Assembly (NCBI GenBank): GCA_026014515.1
Contig: JAOZIG010000158.1
Coordinates: forward strand, 1-12,357
Reading direction: 5' to 3'
DNA: 12,357 bases
DNA from: Candidatus Bathyarchaeota archaeon
Lineage (GTDB): Archaea; Thermoproteota; Bathyarchaeia; TCS64
Part shown: positions 1 to 5,498 of the stretch, piece by piece
How positions within the stretch are numbered: position 1 is the first letter of the stretch
Layout: the number at the start of each line of letters is the position of its first letter
Notes under the pieces: model-generated
Seen by the model: only the letters and a program-made list of their open reading frames with translations
Databases searched by the model: none
What the model was told of the DNA's origin: nothing
Position numbers and translations under genes: made by a program

Positions 1-50
1 CAACGATATCCCTTGATAGAAACAGATAATGGATAAAATATTATGTATGG

Positions 51-125
51 CGAGCCCGGGGGGATTCGAACCCTCGATCTCCGGATTAGAAGTCCGGTGC
101 CTTATCCTAACTTGGCCACGGGCTC
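51..125 (-). tRNA. tRNA-Arg (anticodon UCU)
   Basis: Read on the minus strand, this folds into a full cloverleaf. The 7-bp acceptor stem is GAGCCCG with CGGGCTC, the D arm is closed by GCC/GGC, and the anticodon arm is CCGGA-CTTCTAA-TCCGG with anticodon TCT, which decodes AGA. The variable loop is 5 nt and the T loop is TTCGAAT. The T stem has one A-C mismatch at its second pair. The discriminator is G, and the 3' CCA is encoded in the DNA at 48-50. No intron is present. Confidence 0.95.
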
Positions 126-145
126 TCCTCACAGCATAACAGACA

Positions 146-158
146 CCTATAATTTAAG
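146..158 (-). promoter_or_regulatory. Possible TATA box for tRNA-Arg
   Basis: An AT-rich element reading CTTAAATTATAGG on the minus strand lies about 25-30 nt upstream of the mature 5' end of tRNA-Arg, the usual place for an archaeal TATA box. The match is loose and the call rests mainly on position. Confidence 0.3.
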
Positions 159-217
159 AGTTTCAGAATCTGTAATGCTAATTGATTATTGTAAAAAGGA
201 ATAGTTATGAGGAGTAT

Positions 218-382
218 TTACTCGTCAGTCTTCTTGAAGATGGTATAACCACAGTTACCACAAGCATACCTGTCGCCGTGGTCAGCCATGAAGTAGCCTC
301 TACCACATCGGTTACAGAATGGGCGCTTGCGCTCTAGTTTTCCATCTTTAATCTCATAGTGCTTGCTTACTGTATCTGACAT
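218..382 (-). CDS. rps27ae: Small ribosomal subunit protein S27ae (eS31)
   Basis: This 54-residue protein matches the archaeal S27ae family, a zinc-binding protein of the small ribosomal subunit that is fused to ubiquitin in eukaryotes. Four cysteines form two CxxC pairs (C23/C26 in FCNRCG and C41/C44 in YACGNCG). Between them is the family-typical stretch GYFMADHGDRYACG, and the N-terminal part is basic (KLERKRPF). Its ATG shares one base with the stop codon of the upstream S24e gene (TAATG), so the two are almost certainly co-transcribed and translationally coupled. S24e-S27ae is a common archaeal gene pair. Length is normal for archaea. No ubiquitin-like extension is present. Confidence 0.95.
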   Translation of the reverse strand: MSDTVSKHYEIKDGKLERKRPFCNRCGRGYFMADHGDRYACGNCGYTIFKKTDE

Positions 383-729
383 TACTCGTCTGCCTCCTCT
401 TCTGCCTCAGGCTCCGCCTCTGGTTCTGGTTCAGGCTCCGGTTCGGGCTCTGGCTGCGCCTTCTGGTTTCTCTCGATAATATACTTGGGCTCAATCTTCA
501 ATGCCTGCGCTGGGTCAGCGTAAACATGAGCGCTACCTACTGTAACGTGGGTGCCGCTCTTGGTCTCGATCTCCCTTACATATACCTGATTCAAGTCTGC
601 CTTCATGGCTACAGCGATACCGATGCGCACATTACTCCGGCTAGGAGTCTTAGCCTGCTCGACCTTGAACTCTATCTCCTGTCTATCAAACAGGGGATTC
701 TTCTTTACTGATGTTAATTTCAGTTCCAT
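382..729 (-). CDS. rps24e: Small ribosomal subunit protein S24e (eS24) with acidic tail
   Basis: This 115-residue protein has the S24e core at about residues 1-90: an N-terminal strand MELKLTSVKKNPLFDR, then KTPSRSNVRIGIAVAM and a later KSGTHVTVGSAHVY. It is a small-subunit ribosomal protein. From residue 92 onward the sequence becomes a repetitive Pro-Glu/Ala-Glu tail of about 24 residues, longer and more acidic than I expect for archaeal S24e. The ATG lies only 6 nt after the stop of a 36-codon ORF, whose last codons (GAGTGA) could act as a weak Shine-Dalgarno site. Downstream it overlaps S27ae by one base. The core identification is firm; the role of the tail is unknown. Confidence 0.93.
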   Translation of the reverse strand: MELKLTSVKKNPLFDRQEIEFKVEQAKTPSRSNVRIGIAVAMKADLNQVYVREIETKSGTHVTVGSAHVYADPAQALKIEPKYIIERNQKAQPEPEPEPEPEPEAEPEAEEEADE

Positions 730-735
730 TTTTTT

Positions 736-846
736 TCACTCATGGTAATAATCTGGCCCACCTTCTCCGCTCCTCTGTCGGGGCTCACGCCCGGGCTTCA
801 CTGGCCACCACACAGGTGGTTTTTGGAGCTGGTTGGCTTCCGCCAT
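736..846 (-). CDS. Small 36-residue ORF upstream of S24e, unknown function
   Basis: Between the CoA-kinase gene and S24e there is an ATG-started 37-codon frame on the minus strand. Its product begins MAEANQLQKPPVWWPVKPG and ends GGPDYYHE. It is rich in Pro, Arg, Gly and aromatic residues, has no membrane segment, and belongs to no family I recognise. Support for it being real: its TGA lies 6 nt before the S24e ATG, a TATA-like element at 897-905 is placed to start a transcript about 25-30 nt before its ATG, and the stretch is markedly GC-richer than ordinary intergenic DNA here. Against: no clear Shine-Dalgarno site and no known homologue. It could instead be a structured leader; a CCACC/GGTGG hairpin lies inside it. 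Confidence 0.5.
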   Translation of the reverse strand: MAEANQLQKPPVWWPVKPGREPRQRSGEGGPDYYHE

Positions 847-896
847 GAGAGGAAGGACCTATGATCCTAATTACCGACTACACTCAAACCCGAGCC

Positions 897-905
897 TATT
901 TTTAA
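897..905 (-). promoter_or_regulatory. TATA box for the small ORF / S24e / S27ae unit
   Basis: The minus strand reads CCTTAAAAATAGG in the gap before the 36-codon ORF. A start of transcription about 26 nt downstream would fall near 871-875, giving a short leader. This suggests the S24e-S27ae unit has its own promoter, separate from the RpoE1 transcript. Confidence 0.45.
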
Positions 906-922
906 GGATTATCGCTAAAAAC

Positions 923-1453
923 CTAGGCTTCCCGCATCTCTGAGAGGAATTTCTTGGCCCAAGCTCGTTTTTCATCATCTAGTGTGATGACAACCATGCC
1001 TTCGCGGGGCTGTCCATAGATGATTATTGAGCCATTCTTTAGGTAAACCATCAAAGGAAGCACCAAAAGGTCCTCCTCACCATCAATAATAATGGCTAAT
1101 TGAGCACATTCCTCAGCGGCTACACTAATAATTCTCTGAGACTGAGCGGTAACTGTACCCGGGGGATTATCTACGTTCACGAATCTTCGATCAAACTCAA
1201 TGGGATCAACAGATTTCCTCATTATCTTGTGGTCAACAACCACCAGATCGGGATGAATACCAGCGTCAAGTATATTATAGGATACAAAATCGCCCACAGT
1301 TGCGAGGCATGCTGGTTTCTTCTCTGTAAGATAGCTTTTGAGGCGTTTGATGTTTTCCTCTACCTCGCCTATCCAGAGGTCTCCGAGGGGGTCTTTTAAC
1401 TCGATGCGTTTTTCTTGTTGAAGAATAAGGTTTTTGAAATGTTTTTTTTGCGT
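923..1453 (-). CDS. GTP-dependent dephospho-CoA kinase (DUF359), start codon unusual
   Basis: This is the archaeal DUF359 family, shown in Thermococcus to phosphorylate dephospho-CoA with GTP, the last step of coenzyme A synthesis. The conserved blocks are visible in order: ELKDPLGDLW, then LATVGDFVSYNILDAGIHPD, VVVDHKIMR, NPPGTVT, and IDGEEDLLVLP. The only conventional start in frame is GTG at 1297, but that removes the conserved PLGDLW region. The open frame extends back to the Spt4 stop codon at 1463-1465 with no ATG, GTG or TTG. The best start is ACG at 1453, preceded by AGGGG at a suitable distance, giving 176 residues, close to the family's normal length. ATT at 1426 is a weaker choice. 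An ATG altered by a base error or mutation would look the same. Family assignment is firm; the start is not. Confidence 0.85.
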   Translation of the reverse strand, partial: TQKKHFKNLILQQEKRIELKDPLGDLWIGEVEENIKRLKSYLTEKKPACLATVGDFVSYNILDAGIHPDLVVVDHKIMRKSVDPIEFDRRFVNVDNPPGTVTAQSQRIISVAAEECAQLAIIIDGEEDLLVLPLMVYLKNGSIIIYGQPREGMVVITLDDEKRAWAKKFLSEMREA

Positions 1454-1462
1454 AGGCTTCCC

Positions 1463-1642
1463 CTACCTGATCTTTAAGGCATATTGACCTTCTTCAGTGG
1501 TATCCAGTTTCTCAGCAAGTATACTGTTCTCGGGGTCAAGTACAACTAGTAATCCACTGTAATCCTCACTGAACTCGGTGCCTTTACACACTGGACAAAC
1601 GGTCTCATCAGAGATATTCTTACAGCTTCTACAGGCTCTCAC
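1463..1642 (-). CDS. spt4: Transcription elongation factor Spt4 (RpoE2)
   Basis: This 59-residue zinc protein is archaeal Spt4, formerly called RNA polymerase subunit E''. It partners Spt5/NusG on elongating RNA polymerase. The zinc site is two CxxC pairs near the N-terminus (C4/C7 in ACRSCK and C16/C19 in VCPVCKG). The family sequences DYSGLLVVLDPENS and YALKIR follow. The start is a GTG whose last two bases are the first two of the RpoE1 TGA stop (a GTGA overlap), so it is coupled to RpoE1. The rpoE1-spt4-DUF359 order is widespread in archaea. It ends in TAG, directly followed by the CoA-kinase coding frame in the same phase. Confidence 0.95.
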   Translation of the reverse strand: MRACRSCKNISDETVCPVCKGTEFSEDYSGLLVVLDPENSILAEKLDTTEEGQYALKIR

Positions 1643-2208
1643 TCTGCTTCAGCCTCCGCCTCAGAACCAGATAACTCATCGCTTATCCAGTCAAGCTTAC
1701 CTAGCATTGGTTGACGCGCTGTAACACCGATCTTGCCGCTGCTTCTTCCACGGGGGAAGCTTACAGCCACGATTCTTACCCTGAACACATCGCCTCGGCT
1801 GATGGTTCTTCCGCTCTCCTTGCCTAGGAGTATGCCTTGGCGTTCATCATAGCTGATGAAGTCGTCCATTAGCTGGCTCACGTGAAGTAACGCATCAACT
1901 GGTCCGATACGTAGGAATGTACCGAAATCGGCTACCTCTACCACCTCGCCCTCAATTACCTCTTGGAGCTGTGGATAGAACGCGAGAATATCAAATGTTA
2001 CCGGATGGTGTGTACCACCGTCTCCCGCGATAATCCTACCATAAGGATTGACGCTGAGATTGATTACACTGATAATATAGCCAAGTTCCTCGTCAACGAG
2101 ACCCTCATATTTGTTTCTTAGTTCTGTGTATGCAGCATCCTCTAGTGGTTCATCGAACATTGAGGGGTCGATTCTGATGGTGTCCTTTAATGTTATGAGG
2201 TTGAACAT
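1639..2208 (-). CDS. rpoE1: DNA-directed RNA polymerase subunit Rpo7 (RpoE1)
   Basis: This 189-residue protein is the Rpo7/RpoE' subunit, the counterpart of eukaryotic Rpb7. With Rpo4 it forms the stalk that binds emerging RNA. The N-terminal half (residues 1 to about 80) is the RNP-like tip domain (FNLITLKDTIRIDPSMF, then DEELGYIISVINL). An S1/OB RNA-binding domain follows at about 82-160 (EGEVVEVADFGTFLRIGPVDALLHVSQ through KIGVTARQPMLGKLDWI). The length is normal. The last residues form an acidic SEAEAEAE tail, reminiscent of the S24e tail. It heads the rpoE1-spt4-DUF359 unit and overlaps spt4 by 4 bases. Confidence 0.96.
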   Translation of the reverse strand: MFNLITLKDTIRIDPSMFDEPLEDAAYTELRNKYEGLVDEELGYIISVINLSVNPYGRIIAGDGGTHHPVTFDILAFYPQLQEVIEGEVVEVADFGTFLRIGPVDALLHVSQLMDDFISYDERQGILLGKESGRTISRGDVFRVRIVAVSFPRGRSSGKIGVTARQPMLGKLDWISDELSGSEAEAEAE

Positions 2209-2248
2209 GGCATCGCCTGTGCTATACCTTAAGGATTGATAAAAACAT

Positions 2249-2257
2249 TATTAAAAA
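2249..2257 (-). promoter_or_regulatory. TATA box for rpoE1
   Basis: The 53-nt gap before rpoE1 reads GTATTTTTAATAATG on the minus strand. The TTTTTAATA core sits about 45 nt before the ATG, predicting a leader of roughly 20 nt. The start codon has no strong Shine-Dalgarno site. Confidence 0.4.
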
Positions 2258-2261
2258 TACT

Positions 2262-2987
2262 CTAAATTTCGATGAGAACCTCAAAGCTATATTTACTAAT
2301 TATATTACTGAGGTACTCTTTCCATTCATCACCCACGGTAACAAGCACATAAATACCAGCTATATCCGCCCTCTGGTTTCGTACAAGATCAACAAGCGCC
2401 TGAACAGTCTCACCAGAACGAACGACATCATCGATAATCAGAACGCTGTCCTTCTTTCTGATGCTTGTCTTGGGGACATACAGGCTTTTCCTGATGGCGC
2501 TTCCCCGTGGAATATATGTTTCTTCAATAAACTCGTTAATACCAACCTCCTTGTTGTCCTTCGCAATCAACAAGTCAATATCAAGGAGGTTTGCAACCAA
2601 GGTAGAGCACGGAATTCCGTCAACCGCCGCCGTCAAAACTTTAGTAACCCTACGCCCAGCGAATTTCTCCATGGCGTAGTTGCTCATTATCTTGAGCCAA
2701 GTAATCTCGGATGTAAGAGGCGTATTATCGAAGTATCCTTCCTCATCAAACATGATGCGTTTTTTCAGAGCCTCTTTAATGTCTGTAATCTCAGAAAGTT
2801 TCTCGTAGAGCCCTTGAGCACGTGAATAACTGGGGAGAACATGACCGCGCATATAACGGCTAAGTATTGGTGGGCTAAGTCCGAGGACATCTGAGAGTTC
2901 TTGATAGGTGTGAGTCTCACTTGCCACTTTAAGCAAGTCAGTGATCATCATACGGTACTTTAATTCTCTTACTCTGGTCTCGGCCAT
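2262..2987 (-). CDS. gfcR: Phosphoribosyltransferase-type transcriptional regulator (GfcR-like)
   Basis: This 241-residue protein joins an N-terminal helix-turn-helix domain to a type I phosphoribosyltransferase domain. The HTH spans about residues 27-53 (TYQELSDVLGLSPPILSRYMRG). The PRTase domain runs from about 100 to the end and contains the PRPP-binding motif VLIIDDVVRSGET at 182-194. This architecture is that of the archaeal orotate-PRTase-like regulators. GfcR in haloarchaea controls sugar-degradation genes, and PurR/Xpt-type relatives regulate nucleotide synthesis. Which role applies here cannot be read from sequence. The ATG has a good ribosome-binding site (GGGAG, 2992-2996) and is used. 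It stands alone between rpoE1 and tRNA-Lys, with no target operon nearby. Confidence 0.82.
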   Translation of the reverse strand: MAETRVRELKYRMMITDLLKVASETHTYQELSDVLGLSPPILSRYMRGHVLPSYSRAQGLYEKLSEITDIKEALKKRIMFDEEGYFDNTPLTSEITWLKIMSNYAMEKFAGRRVTKVLTAAVDGIPCSTLVANLLDIDLLIAKDNKEVGINEFIEETYIPRGSAIRKSLYVPKTSIRKKDSVLIIDDVVRSGETVQALVDLVRNQRADIAGIYVLVTVGDEWKEYLSNIISKYSFEVLIEI

Positions 2988-3017
2988 TTTCTCCCTTCCC
3001 TGTGTTTGAACGTTTGG

Positions 3018-3110
3018 CGGGCCTGAAGGGATTCGAACCCTTGGCCAACGGCTTTCTTCGACCCTTGGGTCTTAAAAGGCCGATGCTCTACCTTGCTGAG
3101 CTACAGGCCC
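3018..3110 (-). tRNA. tRNA-Lys (anticodon UUU) with intron
   Basis: The minus strand gives acceptor stem GGGCCTG/CAGGCCC, D arm GCTC/GAGC, anticodon loop CTTTTAA with anticodon TTT (3074-3076), and T arm AAGGG-TTCGAAT-CCCTT. The discriminator is G and CCA is encoded at 3015-3017. An extra ~19 nt (about 3054-3072) sits after position 37, the canonical archaeal intron site. It contains GACCCAAGGGTC, which folds back on itself as expected for a bulge-helix-bulge substrate. Without it the tRNA is 74 nt. The exact cut sites are inferred from where the cloverleaf closes. Confidence 0.95.
3054..3072 (-). other. tRNA-Lys intron (canonical 37/38 position)
   Basis: About 19 nt interrupt the anticodon loop directly after the base 3' of the TTT anticodon. 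They would be removed by the tRNA splicing endonuclease. The internal GACC/GGTC pairing with a tight loop supports a helix between the two bulges. Boundaries may shift by one base. Confidence 0.75.
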
Positions 3111-3146
3111 AATCTTTCAAGACGTTAACCCATTTACATCAACAAG

Positions 3147-3156
3147 GTATATAACT
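3147..3156 (-). promoter_or_regulatory. TATA box for tRNA-Lys
   Basis: The minus strand reads CAGTTATATACC, centred about 40 nt upstream of the mature 5' end of tRNA-Lys. A transcription start near 3124 would give a 5' leader of about 14 nt for RNase P to remove. Confidence 0.5.
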
Positions 3157-3221
3157 GTTTTTCGTTTTGCATCAATCATTGAATATATAAACAAACAAAG
3201 CAAAAAACTGGCAGCGATAAT

Positions 3222-3232
3222 TCTTATATTAT
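3222..3232 (+). promoter_or_regulatory. TATA box for tRNA-Gly
   Basis: TCTTATATTAT lies about 30 nt before the mature 5' end of tRNA-Gly, which predicts transcription starting near 3253, a few bases before the tRNA. It faces away from the tRNA-Lys promoter. The ~145 nt between the two divergent tRNA genes shows nothing besides these two promoters. Confidence 0.5.
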
Positions 3233-3257
3233 CCACTATAGACAGAGATGGTTGCAC

Positions 3258-3329
3258 GCGGCTGTGGTCTAGTGGTTATGATCTCAGCTTCCCAAGCTGA
3301 TGATCCGGGTTCGATTCCCGGTAGCCGCA
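3258..3329 (+). tRNA. tRNA-Gly (anticodon CCC)
   Basis: The cloverleaf has acceptor stem GCGGCTG/TAGCCGC with a terminal G-U pair, anticodon arm TCAGC-TTCCCAA-GCTGA with anticodon CCC (decodes GGG), and T arm CCGGG-TTCGATT-CCCGG. The discriminator is A and CCA is encoded at 3330-3332. There is no intron. A five-T run directly follows (3333-3337) and probably terminates transcription. Confidence 0.95.
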
Positions 3330-3332
3330 CCA

Positions 3333-3337
3333 TTTTT
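3333..3337 (+). terminator. Oligo-T terminator after tRNA-Gly
   Basis: TTTTT directly follows the encoded CCA of tRNA-Gly. Archaeal RNA polymerase terminates at such T runs without needing a hairpin. Confidence 0.5.
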
Positions 3338-3398
3338 CACATCCAGTTGAACCCGAAAACAATATACTAGGATCAAAACATATGCCTGAGGGGTCAAT

Positions 3399-4370
3399 TT
3401 GAGCGAAGACTACAAGGTACTTGAGGGTTTGCAACCCGAACATTTCCAGCATCCAATGGATTTAGCGGCTATTAGAAGTCTTAAACGAGTGAAAGGCATG
3501 GACCTTTTCACAAAGAAATTCATGGAGCTTGGATTCGAGAAAATTATGCTCATACAAAATATAGGCAGTTGCTTGAGGGTCAGTGAGACCCAGATACCAA
3601 GCATATACAAGATATACAAGGAAGCCTGTGACGCATTAGAAATATCTCCATACCCAGATCTCTTCATCGAGAACAGCCCATTCCCAAACGCCTACACCTA
3701 CGGATACACACGACCATTCGTTGTAGTCACAACTGGACTCATCAAGGATTTCTCACCAGAAGAAGTAAAATTCATACTAGGTCACGAACTTGGACACGTA
3801 AAATGCGGTCATACATTGTATAACACAATGGCAGAAAACCTAACACTCATCATTGGATTCATCAGCGATATGACCCTCGGCATAGGACAACTGGTAACCA
3901 CAGGCATCCAGCTTGCACTTCTAGAATGGAGCAGAAAAGCAGAGTACAGTGCAGACAGAGCAGGATTACTAGCAGTACAGAATATAGATGCAGCCTCATC
4001 AGCATTATCCAAGTTACTAGCCCCATCCAAGGAAATCTGGCAAGAAATCAACATGGAAGACATTCACCAACAAGCAGAAGAGTTTGAAGAACTCGGGGAA
4101 GACGACCTAAATAAAATCTACAAGTTCCTATCCACCCTTCAGCTAACACACCCATGGACCATCGTCAGAACCAAGGAGATCAATGAATGGGTTAATGATG
4201 GCACATATGAGACAGTATTATCGATGGATCCAGAGAAACTTGAGGAGATCGCAAAGAAGACAGAGCAGTTAGCTGCAAACAAGACCCTCTGCCCTGATTG
4301 TGGCGGCGAGCTTACATGGATCGAACAATACCAACGATGGTACTGCTATGCATGCGAGAAGTATCCATAA
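3399..4370 (+). CDS. M48-family zinc metalloprotease with C-terminal zinc ribbon
   Basis: This 323-residue protein carries the M48 catalytic motif HELGH at 129-133 inside FILGHELGHVKCGHTLY. The third zinc ligand is probably E182 in SRKAEYSADRAGLLA, and the usual TYGYTRPFVVVTTGL substrate-side strand lies upstream. A hydrophobic stretch at about 147-176 may contact or cross the membrane. The N-terminal membrane helices typical of HtpX are absent. The last 26 residues (298-323) form a zinc ribbon with two CxxC pairs (CPDCGG and CYAC), an uncommon addition. M48 enzymes related to HtpX degrade damaged membrane proteins; substrate here is unknown. The start is TTG, chosen because GAGGGG lies 5 nt upstream (3388-3393). 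Two zinc-ribbon genes follow on the same strand. Confidence 0.9.
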   Translation: MSEDYKVLEGLQPEHFQHPMDLAAIRSLKRVKGMDLFTKKFMELGFEKIMLIQNIGSCLRVSETQIPSIYKIYKEACDALEISPYPDLFIENSPFPNAYTYGYTRPFVVVTTGLIKDFSPEEVKFILGHELGHVKCGHTLYNTMAENLTLIIGFISDMTLGIGQLVTTGIQLALLEWSRKAEYSADRAGLLAVQNIDAASSALSKLLAPSKEIWQEINMEDIHQQAEEFEELGEDDLNKIYKFLSTLQLTHPWTIVRTKEINEWVNDGTYETVLSMDPEKLEEIAKKTEQLAANKTLCPDCGGELTWIEQYQRWYCYACEKYP

Positions 4371-4381
4371 TTTTTCAATCC

Positions 4382-4390
4382 TTTTATAAA
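4382..4390 (+). promoter_or_regulatory. TATA box for the zinc-ribbon/PH-like gene
   Basis: CTTTTATAAA stands about 35 nt before the ATG at 4420, with AGGAG at 4411-4415 just before the start codon. This suggests the gene is transcribed separately from the M48 protease gene, which ends at 4370. Confidence 0.5.
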
Positions 4391-4419
4391 CTCCAAGTTC
4401 CCAGTGAGCAAGGAGAAAT

Positions 4420-5049
4420 ATGCCATACTGTAGCAATTGTGGTACACAGATAACAGATGGGAGCAAGTTCTGTAGCAACTGCGGAGCACCTCAACAACAG
4501 CAGGCGCCCCCACAGCAGCAATACGCGCAGCCACCGCCACCACCGACTCAAACATATAATCAGCACCTAAATTCTTACCAGCCTCAATACGGCGAACAGG
4601 TAATTGGAACCATAGAGGGATGTGCACAAGGGTTCCCAGTCACCATCTATTCACTCCTATTAACAAACAGTAGAATAGTTGCAGCAAAGGTAGGAAGATT
4701 CAACGCAAACATGGCTGTAGGTGGAGTAGCAGGCGGGGGACTTGTAGGAGGATTACTTGGTGCAGGATTTGATGCCACTGTCAATCGGGGGAGAAAAAAG
4801 AAGACAGAGGAGATGGCTCAGATGACCCCTGAGATGATCCTAGCCCAAGACAAGAAGAACTTCCAGATAGATTACGCAGGCATACAGAGTGTCGAGTTAA
4901 GTTTGCCGGGTCTCATGCAGACAGCCACCATCAAGATATTTACTCCGGGAAAGGAGCACAAGTTTACTATTCAGACTAATAAGGATAATTTTAGTCCGAG
5001 TGTTGCCTTGTTCCAACAGGTTCTGCCTGGTAGGGTTTCTGTTAAATAA
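4420..5049 (+). CDS. Zinc-ribbon protein with PH-like body and glycine-rich hydrophobic segment
   Basis: This 209-residue protein begins with a compact zinc ribbon: two CxxC pairs, C4/C7 and C18/C21, in YCSNCGTQITDGSKFCSNCG. A Gln/Pro-rich low-complexity linker follows at about 25-57. The body (about 58-205) looks like a bacterial/archaeal PH-like domain (GTIEGCAQG, YSLLLTNSRIVAAK, IDYAGIQSVEL, KIFTPGKEHKFTIQT). The body is interrupted at about 111-127 by a glycine-rich hydrophobic loop (GGVAGGGLVGGLLGAGF) that could insert into membrane. No catalytic residues are evident. I suggest a membrane-associated adaptor, which is inference. The ATG has AGGAG 4 nt upstream. It lies between the M48 protease gene and another zinc-ribbon gene. 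Confidence 0.75.
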   Translation: MPYCSNCGTQITDGSKFCSNCGAPQQQQAPPQQQYAQPPPPPTQTYNQHLNSYQPQYGEQVIGTIEGCAQGFPVTIYSLLLTNSRIVAAKVGRFNANMAVGGVAGGGLVGGLLGAGFDATVNRGRKKKTEEMAQMTPEMILAQDKKNFQIDYAGIQSVELSLPGLMQTATIKIFTPGKEHKFTIQTNKDNFSPSVALFQQVLPGRVSVK

Positions 5050-5052
5050 AAA

Positions 5053-5062
5053 CCCCTTTTTC
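5053..5062 (+). terminator. Oligo-T terminator after the zinc-ribbon/PH-like gene
   Basis: CCCCTTTTTC lies a few bases after the stop codon at 5047-5049. A T run of this kind suffices for archaeal termination, and the next gene has its own promoter. Confidence 0.4.
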
Positions 5063-5092
5063 ATAATTAAAAACTCATTACGCTAGCGATAT

Positions 5093-5104
5093 GTTTTAAT
5101 TATA
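5093..5104 (+). promoter_or_regulatory. TATA box for the DUF4342 gene (leaderless)
   Basis: GTTTTAATTATA is centred about 26 nt before the ATG at 5124, so transcription should begin at or next to the start codon. No Shine-Dalgarno sequence precedes the ATG, which fits leaderless translation. Confidence 0.5.
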
Positions 5105-5123
5105 GCGGTCCAATACAATAACC

Positions 5124-5459
5124 ATGCAATACTGTAGAAAATGCGGTAAAGAACTAGAAGACGACGCAAAATACTGTCCACAGTGTGGAACAGCCATTAG
5201 AGGCACATACTGGGAAGACATCAACGTCGCAGCAGACGACCTACTAAGCAAAATCAAGGAGCTAATCAAAGAGGGAAACGTCACAAGAATACTGATATTA
5301 AACGAGAAACAAGAACAAATACTGGAAATCCCAGTAACCCTCGCAGCAGTCGGCACACTTGTAGCCCCCCAACTAGCAGCCATCAGCGTAATCGCGGCAC
5401 TAGTAACAAGAGCCACAATCAGGATCGAGCGCAAGGGACCACCTACCGACATCGAGTAA
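5124..5459 (+). CDS. Zinc-ribbon DUF4342 protein
   Basis: This 111-residue protein opens with a zinc ribbon with the same spacing as its upstream neighbour (C4/C7 and C18/C21 in YCRKCGKELEDDAKYCPQCG). The rest, about residues 30-105, resembles DUF4342. A predicted helix DDLLSKIKELIKEGNVTRI leads to a short strand pair (LILNEKQEQILEIPVTL), followed by a hydrophobic segment (AAVGTLVAPQLAAISVIAALV, about 73-93) that may be membrane-embedded, and a final strand TIRIERKG. The function of DUF4342 is unknown. A fused N-terminal zinc ribbon suggests a protein- or nucleic-acid-binding adaptor. It appears to be expressed from its own leaderless promoter. Confidence 0.75.
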   Translation: MQYCRKCGKELEDDAKYCPQCGTAIRGTYWEDINVAADDLLSKIKELIKEGNVTRILILNEKQEQILEIPVTLAAVGTLVAPQLAAISVIAALVTRATIRIERKGPPTDIE

Positions 5460-5467
5460 ACTCCTTC

Positions 5468-5478
5468 TTTATTTATAC
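5468..5478 (+). promoter_or_regulatory. TATA box for cofE (leaderless)
   Basis: TTTATTTATAC is centred about 26 nt before the ATG at 5499, and no Shine-Dalgarno sequence intervenes. The gap to the preceding stop is only 39 nt. Confidence 0.5.
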
Positions 5479-5498
5479 CCCCACCATTTATTTTCAGA

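Noticed and set aside
382..730. Plus-strand frame 526-711 opposite S24e
   Set aside because: It is a shadow of the S24e coding sequence with no plausible protein character.
1100..1399. Plus-strand 99-codon frame opposite the DUF359 gene
   Set aside because: The antisense of a conserved DUF359 sequence explains the open frame; no family similarity or ribosome-binding site was seen.
1441..1449. Frameshift at the 8-base T run upstream of the DUF359 gene
   Set aside because: An insertion or deletion there would not supply a start codon, as no ATG, GTG or TTG exists in any frame of the short stretch between the Spt4 stop and the conserved N-terminus; the unusual-start explanation fits better.
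3054..3072. tRNA-Lys as a pseudogene because its anticodon arm is interrupted
   Set aside because: The extra bases sit at the canonical 37/38 intron position with self-complementary sequence, and the rest of the cloverleaf and encoded CCA are intact.
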